Positions 56,737 to 64,000 of a stretch of DNA of 64,000 bases are shown in pieces. The notes beneath the pieces are model-generated. The model made no database searches and had not been told where the DNA came from. It saw nothing but the letters and a program-made list of their open reading frames with translations. This DNA is from Jiella pelagia (GTDB taxonomy: Bacteria > Pseudomonadota > Alphaproteobacteria > Rhizobiales > Rhizobiaceae). Every line of letters starts with the position of its first letter. Position 1 is the first letter of the stretch. A program made the position numbers and the translations under genes. The DNA is taken from contig NZ_CP114028.1 in assembly GCF_026898155.1 (NCBI RefSeq), positions 153,163 to 217,162 of the forward strand, in the 5' to 3' direction.

Positions 56737-57605
56737 GCTACCTCTCCGCAGGAGGTGATCCGGGTCGTCAGGATGGTCTGGCGGGCTTTTTCGCTGTCTT
56801 CGGGCGAGAGATAGCCGAGATGCCATCCCGGTTCGGTTTCCATATAGCTGATGCCTCGCCCCTTCACCGTCTTGGCGACGATGCAGCAGGGCGCCTTTCG
56901 GGACGTGTCAGCCTTGACCCGCCTGAGCAGCTGCGTCAGAGAGACGATGTCGTGGCCGTCGACCTCGTGGACCTCCCATCCGAAGGCGCGCCATTTCTCC
57001 GCCAGCGGCTCGATTGCCATCACGTCGTCCACCTTGCCGTCGAGCTGATAGCCGTTGCGGTCGATGATCGCGATAACGTTGGACAGACGATGGCTGGCAG
57101 CGGAGATCGCCGCCTCCCAAACTTGTCCCTCCTGCATCTCGCCGTCGCCCAGCATGACGAAAACGTCGAATTCGAGCTTCTTCATGCGCCCGCCAAGCGC
57201 GATGCCGACACCGTTCGACAGCGCATGACCGATCGATCCGGAGCTGAAATCGACCCCGGGGACCTTGCGCATGTCGGGATGGTCGCCGAGCGGGCTGCCG
57301 AGCCGGGTATAGCTATCGAGCCATTCGGCTGGGAAATAGCCCTTGTCGGCAAGGATGGGAAAGAGTCCGACGGCCGCATGGCCTTTGCCCATCAGGAAGC
57401 GGTCGCGCTCGGGCCAGGCTGGATCCTCGGACAGCGCCATGACGTCGTAATACAGAGCTGAGAAGATCTCAGCGCAGGAGAAGACGGACGAATAATGCCC
57501 GACCTTGGCAATCTCTATAAGCCGAATCGTTTCAAGGCGAACAAACCGAGCCCGGTCCTCTAATTGCTCGATTTGCTCCTGCGAAAGATCACTGTTGGCA
57601 GTCAA
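56733..57605 (-). CDS. transketolase N-terminal subunit
   Basis: A 290-residue thiamine-diphosphate-binding half: GHYSSVFSCAEIFSALYYDV, RFLMGKGHAAVGLFPILADK, GDHPDMRKVPGVDFSSGSIG, VFVMLGDGEMQEGQVWEAAI (GDG...) followed by NVIAIIDRNGYQLDGKVDDV (the N of the TPP motif). The start is a TTG at 57605 preceded by GGGAGGA at 8 bases; the upstream in-frame extension is not needed. With the C subunit it transfers two-carbon units between sugar phosphates or related compounds. Confidence 0.92.
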   Translation of the reverse strand: MTANSDLSQEQIEQLEDRARFVRLETIRLIEIAKVGHYSSVFSCAEIFSALYYDVMALSEDPAWPERDRFLMGKGHAAVGLFPILADKGYFPAEWLDSYTRLGSPLGDHPDMRKVPGVDFSSGSIGHALSNGVGIALGGRMKKLEFDVFVMLGDGEMQEGQVWEAAISAASHRLSNVIAIIDRNGYQLDGKVDDVMAIEPLAEKWRAFGWEVHEVDGHDIVSLTQLLRRVKADTSRKAPCCIVAKTVKGRGISYMETEPGWHLGYLSPEDSEKARQTILTTRITSCGEVA

Positions 57606-57675
57606 TGTTAATCCTCCCTTGCCTTCGGGTTCGCCGCGCACTGTTCGCGGGACAATCTCATCCTCAAGGTCTTAT

Positions 57676-57710
57676 ATCATGCATCATATATGATATTTAC
57701 GAAAGGTCAA
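57676..57710 (-). promoter_or_regulatory. GntR-type operator and promoter of the transketolase operon
   Basis: On the minus strand, ATGATGCATGAT spans 57687-57676, preceded by TTGACC at 57710-57705 with 17 bases between. Here TATGAT overlapping the operator could be the -10 box, 16 bases after TTGACC. The motif is the same as at 48695 and 54491, though the spacing differs. Confidence 0.55.
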
Positions 57711-57715
57711 GCGGA

Positions 57716-58027
57716 ATGACAAGCGCGGGCGGTTTGCGCTGCTCGCCAACGGCGCTCGGACGTGACGAACTCGAACGGTATGAGGCACTGGAGAACGACG
57801 CTGCTGTCGGACTGGCGGATCGCCTAAGTATTCTCTGGATCGGGAGACTTCGGCAGAGAGATGCACGGCGCATCCGATCGGCCTGGCAGCGTGCGGCCGA
57901 AAAGATATTCACCTTTCCCGCAACGGAGGTACTCGGCCGATCGATCGAGATCTCAATTCCAGACCGATTTCGCCAGCGGCACGGTGGCGTCCCGTTGAGT
58001 TCTCTAATCGCCTTGGTCAAGAGCTGA
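57716..58027 (+). pseudogene. possible PAS-domain remnant
   Basis: A 103-codon frame whose second half reads WQRAAEKIFTFPATEVLGRS and IEISIPDRFRQRHGG. This matches the common PAS pattern of sensor proteins (wNrAAerifGyspeEviGrs followed by iPeRFReaH). The N-terminal half is not recognisable and the output domain is missing. Probably the leftover of a sensor kinase or diguanylate cyclase gene. The ribosome binding site is weak and the ATG choice uncertain. Confidence 0.4.
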
Positions 58028-58243
58028 TCTTATCGCTGGTCCTTGTGCGTGCCGGGCTCTTGGGTTCTCTCCGCGGTCACCGTGATAGGCGCATGTTTGC
58101 GTTGAGGGTCGGGCAGATCGAAGTGGCGTACGCGGCCATGGCCGCAGTCTCGGGAGCGATCTTGCCCTTGCCGCGCGTCCTTGCTGGGCGCTTAAGCGGT
58201 AAGCAGCCAAAATTTTAGATAGGGCTGGCCCAACTGTGTCCCA

Positions 58244-58263
58244 AATGAGGCATAATGAGGCAT
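58244..58263. repeat. perfect tandem 10-base repeat
   Basis: AATGAGGCAT occurs twice in direct tandem (58244-58253, 58254-58263), about 130 bases before the binding-protein gene. One helical turn per unit makes a binding site for a regulator possible. Confidence 0.6.
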
Positions 58264-58271
58264 TTCAAGAG

Positions 58272-58305
58272 TGCAATCAATGTTGCAGAATACATAAATC
58301 TGCAA
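58272..58305. promoter_or_regulatory. inverted repeats TTGCAGA / TCTGCAA upstream of ABC operon
   Basis: TTGCAGA at 58283-58289 and TCTGCAA at 58299-58305 are exact inverted repeats with 9 bases between; a further TGCAA at 58272-58276 pairs with TTGCA at 58283-58287. Such overlapping palindromes are typical operators. No regulator gene for this operon is in the window. Confidence 0.5.
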
Positions 58306-58390
58306 TATACGAAGCTCAAGAACCAGCTATGGTTCGTGGGGAGATCGCCGCCGGGAGGCATGTGCGGCGGAAACCGGGAGGAATTCGACG

Positions 58391-59359
58391 ATGAAAACCA
58401 GACTACTGATGGCTGCCGTCTTTTCGGCCGGCATGGCCCTGACCGCCAGTGCCCAGGCGAAGGACTCCGATCAAGACTGGTCGGGCATCAACATCTTGCT
58501 TTTGAACTGGTCGCAGTCGTCGAACCCGTTCTTCGAAGCCGTCAACAACGGCGCGAAGGACGCGGCAGAGGATCAAGGCGTCACTCTCGACATCCAGTTC
58601 GGCGAGGAAGACCCGATCACCCAGACCAACAAGCTCGAGGCGGCGATCGCCTCAGGGGTGGACGGCATTTCGGTCGGGATCGCCGACGACGACGCCTATG
58701 ACGACATTCTGTGCCGCGCCATGGATCAGGGCATCGCCGTCGTCACCAACAATATCGACGACACCAAGGGTGCCGAGGGAACCTGCCGTCTCGCCTTCAT
58801 GGGGCAGAACTTCGTCGAGGCTGGCTATACCCTTGGCAAGCGGATGATCAAAGATCACGACATCGGCGAAGGCGATCTCGTCTTCACGCCGGTCGAGGCG
58901 CCGGAGGGCAATTACGCGGTGAAACGTCACGAGGGCGTGCAAAAGGCCCTCGAGGAGGTTGGTGCGACCTCGGAAATCCTCGGTACGGGCAACGATCACG
59001 GCACCGCGCTGAACTTGATGACCCAGTACCTTCTCGGCCATCCGGACGTCAAAGCGATCATCAGCCTCGGTCAGACGCCGAATAGCCAGGCGGTCCAGGC
59101 GGCGAAGGACGCGGGTCTCGATAACCTGCCGATCGGTGGTTTCGACATATCGAAGTCGATCCTGCAAAACATCGCCGATGGCGAGATGACGGCGGCGGTC
59201 GACCAGCAGCCTTACAGCCAGGGCTACTACTCGGTCACGCAATTGGCGCTTTACATCAAATACGGGCTCTATCCGTCCGAGATGGATACGGGCGGCGCCG
59301 GCCTGGTGGATAAGTCGAACTACGACAAGGCGGAGAAGTGGGCGGGCGAGATCCGCTGA
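58391..59359 (+). CDS. sugar ABC transporter substrate-binding protein
   Basis: A 322-residue Peripla_BP_4 protein with signal peptide KTRLLMAAVFSAGMALTASA QA. The mature part has INILLLNWSQSSNPFFEAVN, GVTLDIQFGEEDPITQTNKL, EAAIASGVDGISVGIADDDA and KAIISLGQTPNSQAVQAAKD. It differs from the two inositol-operon binding proteins in its N-terminal sugar contacts, so it should bind another ligand, perhaps a derivatised sugar. GGAGG lies 8 bases before the ATG. First gene of the operon. Confidence 0.92.
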   Translation: MKTRLLMAAVFSAGMALTASAQAKDSDQDWSGINILLLNWSQSSNPFFEAVNNGAKDAAEDQGVTLDIQFGEEDPITQTNKLEAAIASGVDGISVGIADDDAYDDILCRAMDQGIAVVTNNIDDTKGAEGTCRLAFMGQNFVEAGYTLGKRMIKDHDIGEGDLVFTPVEAPEGNYAVKRHEGVQKALEEVGATSEILGTGNDHGTALNLMTQYLLGHPDVKAIISLGQTPNSQAVQAAKDAGLDNLPIGGFDISKSILQNIADGEMTAAVDQQPYSQGYYSVTQLALYIKYGLYPSEMDTGGAGLVDKSNYDKAEKWAGEIR

Positions 59360-59437
59360 TCATAAGGCAGATGCCAAGCGTACCCGGCAGCGAAGGCGCT
59401 GCCGGGCCACTCAAGTCATCCCTTAGGAGGAACGCCG

Positions 59438-60500
59438 ATGAGCGTCTCACAATCGGATCACATCCATGCCGCGATCGCGGCACGGAACGACCGGGGCTTC
59501 GCATCGAAAGCCATCGACTGGATCCGTACTCGGCCCGAAGGCGGGATCGCCGTCCTCTTCGTCCTGGTCCAGATCGCCTGTATCGTCGGGGCACTCGCCT
59601 TTCCGTCGAGCTTTCGCTACCTATCCGAGGCCAATATCGCCGTCCTCTTGAAGTCGATCGCGCCGATCGGCATCATGGCGCTCGGCGTGGGCGTCTTAAT
59701 GATCGCTGGCGAGTTCGATCTGAGTGTCGGCGCTCTTTACTCCTTCTGCGCCATCGTCGCGGCGACGATCACCAACCAGTTGGGCGGCGATATCGGCCTG
59801 GAGAACGCCAGCGCCTTGGCGCCGTTCATCGGCATGGCCATCGGACTTGCGATCGGCACGGCAACGGGGGTGTTGCATGCGCAGATCACGCTCCGCTTCG
59901 GCATTCCCTCCTTCATCACGACGCTCGGCGCGATGCTTCTCTGGAAGGGCGCGACGCTGCTTTATCACGGTGCGGCTTCGCTCCGGTACAAGCCGTCGGA
60001 ACCCTTCGCGACCATTTTTAACGGCCATATCGGAGTGGTCCATGCCTCGATCATCTGGTTCGCGATCTGCGCGGTGATCTTCTACTTCATTCTGCATCAT
60101 CACCGGATCGGCAATCACTTCTACGCGGTCGGCGGCAACCAGAAGGCCGCCGTGGCGATCGGCATCAATCCCGGCAGGACCAAGACCATCGCCTTTGCGA
60201 TGACCGGCTTCATGGCGGCCCTGTCAGGGATCATCGCCGGGGCCCGCGTTTCCTCGATCCAGCCGGGCGGCGGCCTCGGTCTCGAGGCTCGTCGCCATCG
60301 CGGCCTGCGTGATCGGGGGGCACGCTTTGATGGGCGGGCGCGGCTCGATCCTCGGCATCGTGCTCGGAACCTGCCTCATGTACACGATCCAGGATGTTCT
60401 GCTCCTCCTGCGGGCACCGGGATTTTACTTCGAGATGTTCGTCGGCGCGCTGATCGTGATCGCCGTGATCATGAACATGGCCATTCGCCGCAAGAACTGA
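59438..60500 (+). pseudogene. sugar ABC transporter permease, single frameshift
   Basis: A ~353-residue RbsC-type permease. Visible: GGIAVLFVLVQIACIVGALA, IAPIGIMALGVGVLMIAGEF, DLSVGALYSFCAIVAATITN (CUT2 signature) and the cytoplasmic loop GGNQKAAVAIGINPGRTKTI. One surplus G at 60286-60287 shifts the frame; removal gives GLGLELVAIAACVIGGHALM, followed by GGRGSILGIVLGTCLMYTIQ and the last helix FYFEMFVGALIVIAVIMNMA. GGAGG ribosome binding site before the ATG at 59438. Pairs with the ATPase 10 bases downstream. Confidence 0.85.
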
Positions 60501-60510
60501 GGACAGACGC

Positions 60511-61314
60511 ATGAGTGCATCATCTGCCCAAGTCGAAGTCATTCCACCGTATGAGCCGCGCGCGGCGGGCCTTGCGCCCGAAGGCACGCCGCTTCTCGAA
60601 ATGCGCAACATCGTCAAGCGCTACGGAGGTTTCGTCGCGCTGAACGGCATGGATTTCTACATCGGCAAGAGCGAAGTGGTGGGCCTCCTCGGCGACAACG
60701 GCGCGGGCAAGTCGACCCTCGTCAAGATGATGTCGGGGATCAACCCGCCCACTTCGGGCGAAATCTTCGCGAACGGCAAGCCGATGCGGCTCAACAGCCG
60801 AGCCGACAGCGAGGCGGCGGGAATCGAGACGATCTACCAGGACATCGCCCTGGTGGATTCGATGCCCATCACTCGCAACATCTTCATGGGCCGGGAAATC
60901 ACCAATCGCTGGGGCTTCATGAACCACAAGAAGATGGAATCGACCGCTGTCGACATCCTCGGTTCGGCCGTGCAGATTTCCGGCATCGACGATCCCGAGA
61001 AGGAAGTGGGTTTCCTATCCGGCGGCCAGAAACAGGCGGTGGCGATCGCGCGAGCGGTGCATTTCAAGCGCAACATCCTGCTTTTGGACGAGCCGACATC
61101 GGCGCTTTCGGTGCGCGAGACCGAGCACCTGCTCGCCTATGTGCGCGACCTCAAAGAGGAGGGGACCTCCTCGGTCCTGGTGACCCACAACATCTACCAC
61201 GCCTTTCAGGTCTGCGATCGGTTCGTGGTGATGAGCCACGGTGCCAAGGTCTTCGAGGCCCGCAAGGAGGACACTACGATCGAAGAGGTCACCGACCACG
61301 TGATCCGCACTTGA
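60511..61314 (+). CDS. sugar ABC transporter ATP-binding protein
   Basis: A 267-residue single ABC ATPase domain: Walker A in VVGLLGDNGAGKSTLVKMMS, Q-loop in IETIYQDIALVDSMPITRNI, signature VGFLSGGQKQAVAIARAVHF, Walker B in RNILLLDEPTSALSV, H-loop VLVTHNIYHAFQVCDR. An N-terminal extension of about 30 residues precedes the domain. Same single-domain CUT2 type as the ATPase at 38753. Confidence 0.93.
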   Translation: MSASSAQVEVIPPYEPRAAGLAPEGTPLLEMRNIVKRYGGFVALNGMDFYIGKSEVVGLLGDNGAGKSTLVKMMSGINPPTSGEIFANGKPMRLNSRADSEAAGIETIYQDIALVDSMPITRNIFMGREITNRWGFMNHKKMESTAVDILGSAVQISGIDDPEKEVGFLSGGQKQAVAIARAVHFKRNILLLDEPTSALSVRETEHLLAYVRDLKEEGTSSVLVTHNIYHAFQVCDRFVVMSHGAKVFEARKEDTTIEEVTDHVIRT

Positions 61315-61372
61315 TCGGGAGCCGCGTGCCCGCGCGGGTGCTCACGCTCACGGAATATAAGAGGAGGGGACC

Positions 61373-62551
61373 ATGGGTCTAAGCGGAACCGAGAGCTATC
61401 CGCCGGCGTCGCGCCGGCTGCGGCTCGGCATCGTCGGCGGTGGCCAGGGCGCGCTCGTCGGGCAATGGCACTGCACAGGGGCGCGGCTTTCGAACCGCTG
61501 GGATCTCCTCGCCGGCGCGCTGTCGTCCGATCCCGAACGCGCCATGGCCTCGGGCCGCGAATGGATGCTGGCCGAAGACCGGATCTACGCCGACTATCGC
61601 GAGATGGCCAAGGCCGAGGCGGCCCGTCCCGATGGCATCGAGGCGGTGGCGATCTGCACGCCCAACTGGACGCACCGGCCGGTGGCCGAAGCCTTCATGG
61701 AAGCCGGCATCGACATCATCTGCGACAAGCCGATGGCGATGACGCCAGAGGACTGCGACGCGCTGGCCGCCATGCAGGAGGCGACGGGCCTCGTCTTCGC
61801 CATCACCCATCCCTATCCCTATCACCCGATGGTGCGACAGGCACGGGAGATGGTGGCGAGCGGGGCGCTCGGAAAGGTCCGGCAGGCGCTGGTGGAATAC
61901 GCCCAGGACTGGGCGATGGAGCCCGACGATCCGAACTCGCGCACACTGTCCTGGCGGCGCGACCCTTCGAAGATCGGCCGCGCCTCGGCGACCGGCGACA
62001 TCGGCACCCACGCGCTCAATATGATCGAATTCGTCACCGGTCTGAGCGTGTCGCGGCTGCGGGCGGACTTTCACGTCTGCGGCGCGCCGAAGGCCATGGA
62101 GGACACCGCCTTCATGAATCTTGCCTTCGACAACGGAGCGCCCGGAGCCCTGTGGATCACCCAGGCGGCACCGGGCAACTACTGCGCCCTGCGCTTCCGG
62201 GTCTATGGCGAGAAGGGCGGGCTCGAATGGGATCAGGAACATCCCGAGCACCTGAAATTCCGGCCATTGAACGAGCCCGAACGGGTCATCGTCCGGGGCC
62301 ATGGCGCGGGGGTCCTGCCGGCGGCCGAGCGCATGGTGCTTTTGCCGCGCGGCCATGGCGAGTCATTGTCCGATGCCTGGGGCAATCTCTACACCGAGAT
62401 CGCGATCGCCGTCGAAGCGCGGCGCGCCGGTAAGACCGTGCCTGAGGGGCTTCTCGCTTTGCCCCAATTGAAGGACGGCGCGCGGGGCGTGCGCTTCATC
62501 CATGCCGCGGCGGACAGTCACGACGCCGGCGGAACCTGGCAGCCTCTGTGA
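61373..62551 (+). CDS. Gfo/Idh/MocA family oxidoreductase
   Basis: A 392-residue dinucleotide-dependent dehydrogenase: LRLGIVGGGQGALVGQWHCT, AVAICTPNWTHRPVAEAFME, GIDIICDKPMAMTPEDCDAL (DKP with catalytic Lys), FAITHPYPYHPMVRQAREMV and the active-site region SATGDIGTHALNMIEFVTGL with DxxxH. Longer than IolG and of the subgroup acting on sugar or inositol derivatives; the substrate cannot be named. The stop overlaps the next start (TGATG). GGAGG ribosome binding site. Confidence 0.9.
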   Translation: MGLSGTESYPPASRRLRLGIVGGGQGALVGQWHCTGARLSNRWDLLAGALSSDPERAMASGREWMLAEDRIYADYREMAKAEAARPDGIEAVAICTPNWTHRPVAEAFMEAGIDIICDKPMAMTPEDCDALAAMQEATGLVFAITHPYPYHPMVRQAREMVASGALGKVRQALVEYAQDWAMEPDDPNSRTLSWRRDPSKIGRASATGDIGTHALNMIEFVTGLSVSRLRADFHVCGAPKAMEDTAFMNLAFDNGAPGALWITQAAPGNYCALRFRVYGEKGGLEWDQEHPEHLKFRPLNEPERVIVRGHGAGVLPAAERMVLLPRGHGESLSDAWGNLYTEIAIAVEARRAGKTVPEGLLALPQLKDGARGVRFIHAAADSHDAGGTWQPL

Positions 62552-63372
62552 TGTCTCGGCCGCGCCTTGCCATCAACCGAACCGTCGCGCCTCAGATGCC
62601 GCTCGACGGTTTTCTTGAGCTTGCGCGAGAGGTGGGTGTGGAGGGCGTAGAGATCCGCAACGACGTGGAGGGCCGCGAGTTCGCCGACGGCACACCCGCC
62701 GTCGCGCTGCGCGAGCAGATCGCCGAGGCCGGGCTCGCCGTCGCCTCGATCAACGCGTTGCAACGGTTCAACGACTGGACCGCCGAACGGGAGCGGGAGG
62801 CGGTCGCGATGGCGGCCTACGCTCGCGATCTCGGCGCGCCCGGCATCGTGCTGTGCCCGGTGATCGACGCGGCGGCCGGCTGGTCCGAGGCGGAGGCCGC
62901 GCGGCGTCTCGGCGAAGGGCTGCGCGGGCTTGCCCCGATCCTCAAGGACGCCGGCGTCATCGGCTATGTCGAGCCGCTCGGCATGAAGGGCAGCACCATG
63001 CAGCGGCAGGCCCGGGCGGTGGAGGCGATCGAGGCGGTCGATGGCGCGGGCGTCTTTCAGCTCTGCTACGACACGTTCCAGTTTTTTCGCTGCGGCGATA
63101 CCGAGCTGTTTCCCGAGCATGTCGGGCTCATCCATGTCTCGGGCATCACACGCGCCGACCTTGCGCCTCAGGATTTGCGCGAACCCGACCGGGGTCTGGT
63201 CGAGGAAAAAGACCGCGTCGCGAACCTGGCGCAGCTTGCGATGCTGAAGGATTATTCCGGTTTCGTCTCGATGGAACCGTTCGATCCGGCCGTGCAATCG
63301 GACCCTAACCTTGCGGCCAAGCTTGCCGCGAGCCTTGCGCGGCTGGACGCAGTCAAGGAGGTCACGTCATGA
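62551..63372 (+). CDS. IolI-like TIM-barrel isomerase, paralogue
   Basis: A 273-residue xylose-isomerase-like TIM barrel: RLAINRTVAPQMPLDGFLEL, VEGVEIRNDVEGREFADG, LAVASINALQRFNDW, GIVLCPVIDAAAGWSEAEAA, GYVEPLGMKGSTMQRQARAV (metal Glu), FQLCYDTFQFFRCGDTELFP and VGLIHVSGITRADLAPQDLR. It lines up block by block with the protein at 34827, so the two are paralogues. Start at the ATG at 62551; GTG at 62548 is an alternative. Its stop overlaps the next start (ATGA). Confidence 0.88.
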   Translation: MSRPRLAINRTVAPQMPLDGFLELAREVGVEGVEIRNDVEGREFADGTPAVALREQIAEAGLAVASINALQRFNDWTAEREREAVAMAAYARDLGAPGIVLCPVIDAAAGWSEAEAARRLGEGLRGLAPILKDAGVIGYVEPLGMKGSTMQRQARAVEAIEAVDGAGVFQLCYDTFQFFRCGDTELFPEHVGLIHVSGITRADLAPQDLREPDRGLVEEKDRVANLAQLAMLKDYSGFVSMEPFDPAVQSDPNLAAKLAASLARLDAVKEVTS

Positions 63373-64000
63373 GCAACTGGAAGGATTACGCCCTCACCGG
63401 CGCGGAAGGCCAACGCAAGATCGACAGCGGGCTTGCCGGAGCCGAGTGGTATCAGACGCCGATCCCGCGCAAGGAGATGAAGGCGCTGATGAAGCGCCGC
63501 GACGGACCGGCGATCCGCGACACGCTGATCTGGTTCGCGATTCTCCTGACGCTCGGGACCGCCGTCTGGATGAGCTGGGGGACCTGGCTCCTCTTCGTCC
63601 CGATCTTCCTCGTCTATTCGATCTTCTACGGCTCCTGCGGTGACAGCCGCTGGCACGAATGCGGTCACGGCACGGCCTTTCGGACGCAATGGATGAACCG
63701 TGCCGTCTATCACTTCGCCTCGTTCCTGGTGCTGCGCAACGGCACGCTCTGGCGCTGGTCGCATTCGCGCCACCACACCGACACGATCATCGTCGGGCGC
63801 GATCCCGAGATCGCGGTGATGCGGCCGCCGGATTTTCCGGGGTTGTTCCTGAACCTTTTCTACATCCACGACGGCTGGAATCAGGGATCGCGGATGGTTC
63901 GCCTCGCCTTTGGATCCATGCGCGAGGACGAGAAGGATTTCGTGCCCGAAAGCGAGCGCTGGAAGGTCATCATGGAGGCGCGGATCCAGGCCGCGGTGCT
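63369..64000 (+). CDS. fatty-acid-desaturase-like membrane di-iron protein (3' end outside window)
   Basis: 210 codons are visible from the ATG at 63369 to the window end; the frame is open. It has a soluble start (NWKDYALTGAEGQRKIDSGL), hydrophobic segments (DTLIWFAILLTLGTAVWMSW, TWLLFVPIFLVYSIFYGSCG), and two histidine boxes of the desaturase superfamily: SRWHECGHGTAF (HxxxH) and RWSHSRHHTDTI (HxxHH). A third box should lie beyond the window. It overlaps the stop of the TIM-barrel gene (ATGA), so it belongs to a sugar operon, unusual for a lipid desaturase; a hydroxylase or oxidase role on a polyol derivative is possible. Confidence 0.85.
   Translation, partial: MSNWKDYALTGAEGQRKIDSGLAGAEWYQTPIPRKEMKALMKRRDGPAIRDTLIWFAILLTLGTAVWMSWGTWLLFVPIFLVYSIFYGSCGDSRWHECGHGTAFRTQWMNRAVYHFASFLVLRNGTLWRWSHSRHHTDTIIVGRDPEIAVMRPPDFPGLFLNLFYIHDGWNQGSRMVRLAFGSMREDEKDFVPESERWKVIMEARIQAAV

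Larger units (their letters stand above)
58028..58390. other. 360-base intergenic region upstream of the third ABC operon
   Basis: Contains the tandem 10-base repeat and inverted repeats listed separately and must carry the operon promoter. No coding frame is supported. Confidence 0.5.

Noticed and set aside
1..64000. CRISPR arrays, rRNA and tRNA genes
   Set aside because: Read through for regularly spaced repeats and for conserved rRNA or tRNA blocks; none noticed. A tRNA scan was not possible here, so a single tRNA could have been missed.

Overview
The window looks like the chromosome or a large replicon of a high-GC alphaproteobacterium of the order Hyphomicrobiales (Rhizobiales), possibly near Rhizobiaceae or Aurantimonadaceae. 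The signs are the rhizobial gene order iolC-iolD-iolE-iolB with IolC fused to DUF2090, CUT2 sugar ABC transporters, TRAP transporters, a GT29 protein of the kind found in rhizobia, and a fused PIG-L deacetylase/methyltransferase. This is a reading of gene content; no marker gene fixes the genus.

Layout. 1-3.2 kb is a pile of broken insertion sequences (IS66, IS256, IS110, IS3) and an integrase remnant. 3.3-15.2 kb is a glycan or glycolipid cluster: a GT29-like protein, a MurG-like glycosyltransferase, three GT2 enzymes, a sucrose-phosphate-synthase-like GT4+HAD fusion, two more GT4 enzymes, an acyl-CoA-dehydrogenase-like protein and a deacetylase/methyltransferase fusion. 15.4-18.8 kb is an Mfd-like helicase. 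18.8-28.4 kb is a second mobile region (chimeric IS256/IS5 transposase, an intact IS256 element with a 9-bp target duplication, an IS21 element) that encloses small redox and regulator genes (ABM monooxygenase, SDR, LysR, HxlR, truncated quinone oxidoreductase).

28.4-42.9 kb is a myo-inositol catabolic and uptake locus on the minus strand: LacI regulator, substrate-binding protein, permease, ATPase, second binding protein, iolH, iolG, IolI-like TIM barrel, iolC-DUF2090, iolD, iolE, a small membrane protein, iolB, and an iolG-like gene cut off by IS debris. The last step, iolA, is not in the window.

43.3-57.7 kb appears to be a sugar-acid or polyol regulon: a TRAP transporter operon with GST and a nonsense-mutated gabD-like gene; a GntR/FCD regulator; an operon of AroE-like, GldA-like, IdnO-like SDR, enolase-superfamily and VOC proteins; a divergent L-idonate-5-dehydrogenase-like gene; and a split transketolase. 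Three promoters in this region share the same near-palindrome (ATGATGCATGAT) downstream of a TTGACC box, which suggests one regulon under the local GntR protein. 58.4-64.0 kb is a further plus-strand operon: CUT2 ABC transporter, Gfo/Idh/MocA oxidoreductase, an IolI-like paralogue, and a membrane di-iron desaturase-like protein that runs off the window.

Twelve single-base frameshifts, nearly all repaired by changing one base in a short run, are spread over the whole window. This pattern fits sequencing or assembly indels at least as well as gene decay, so most genes marked pseudogene here may be functional in the organism.
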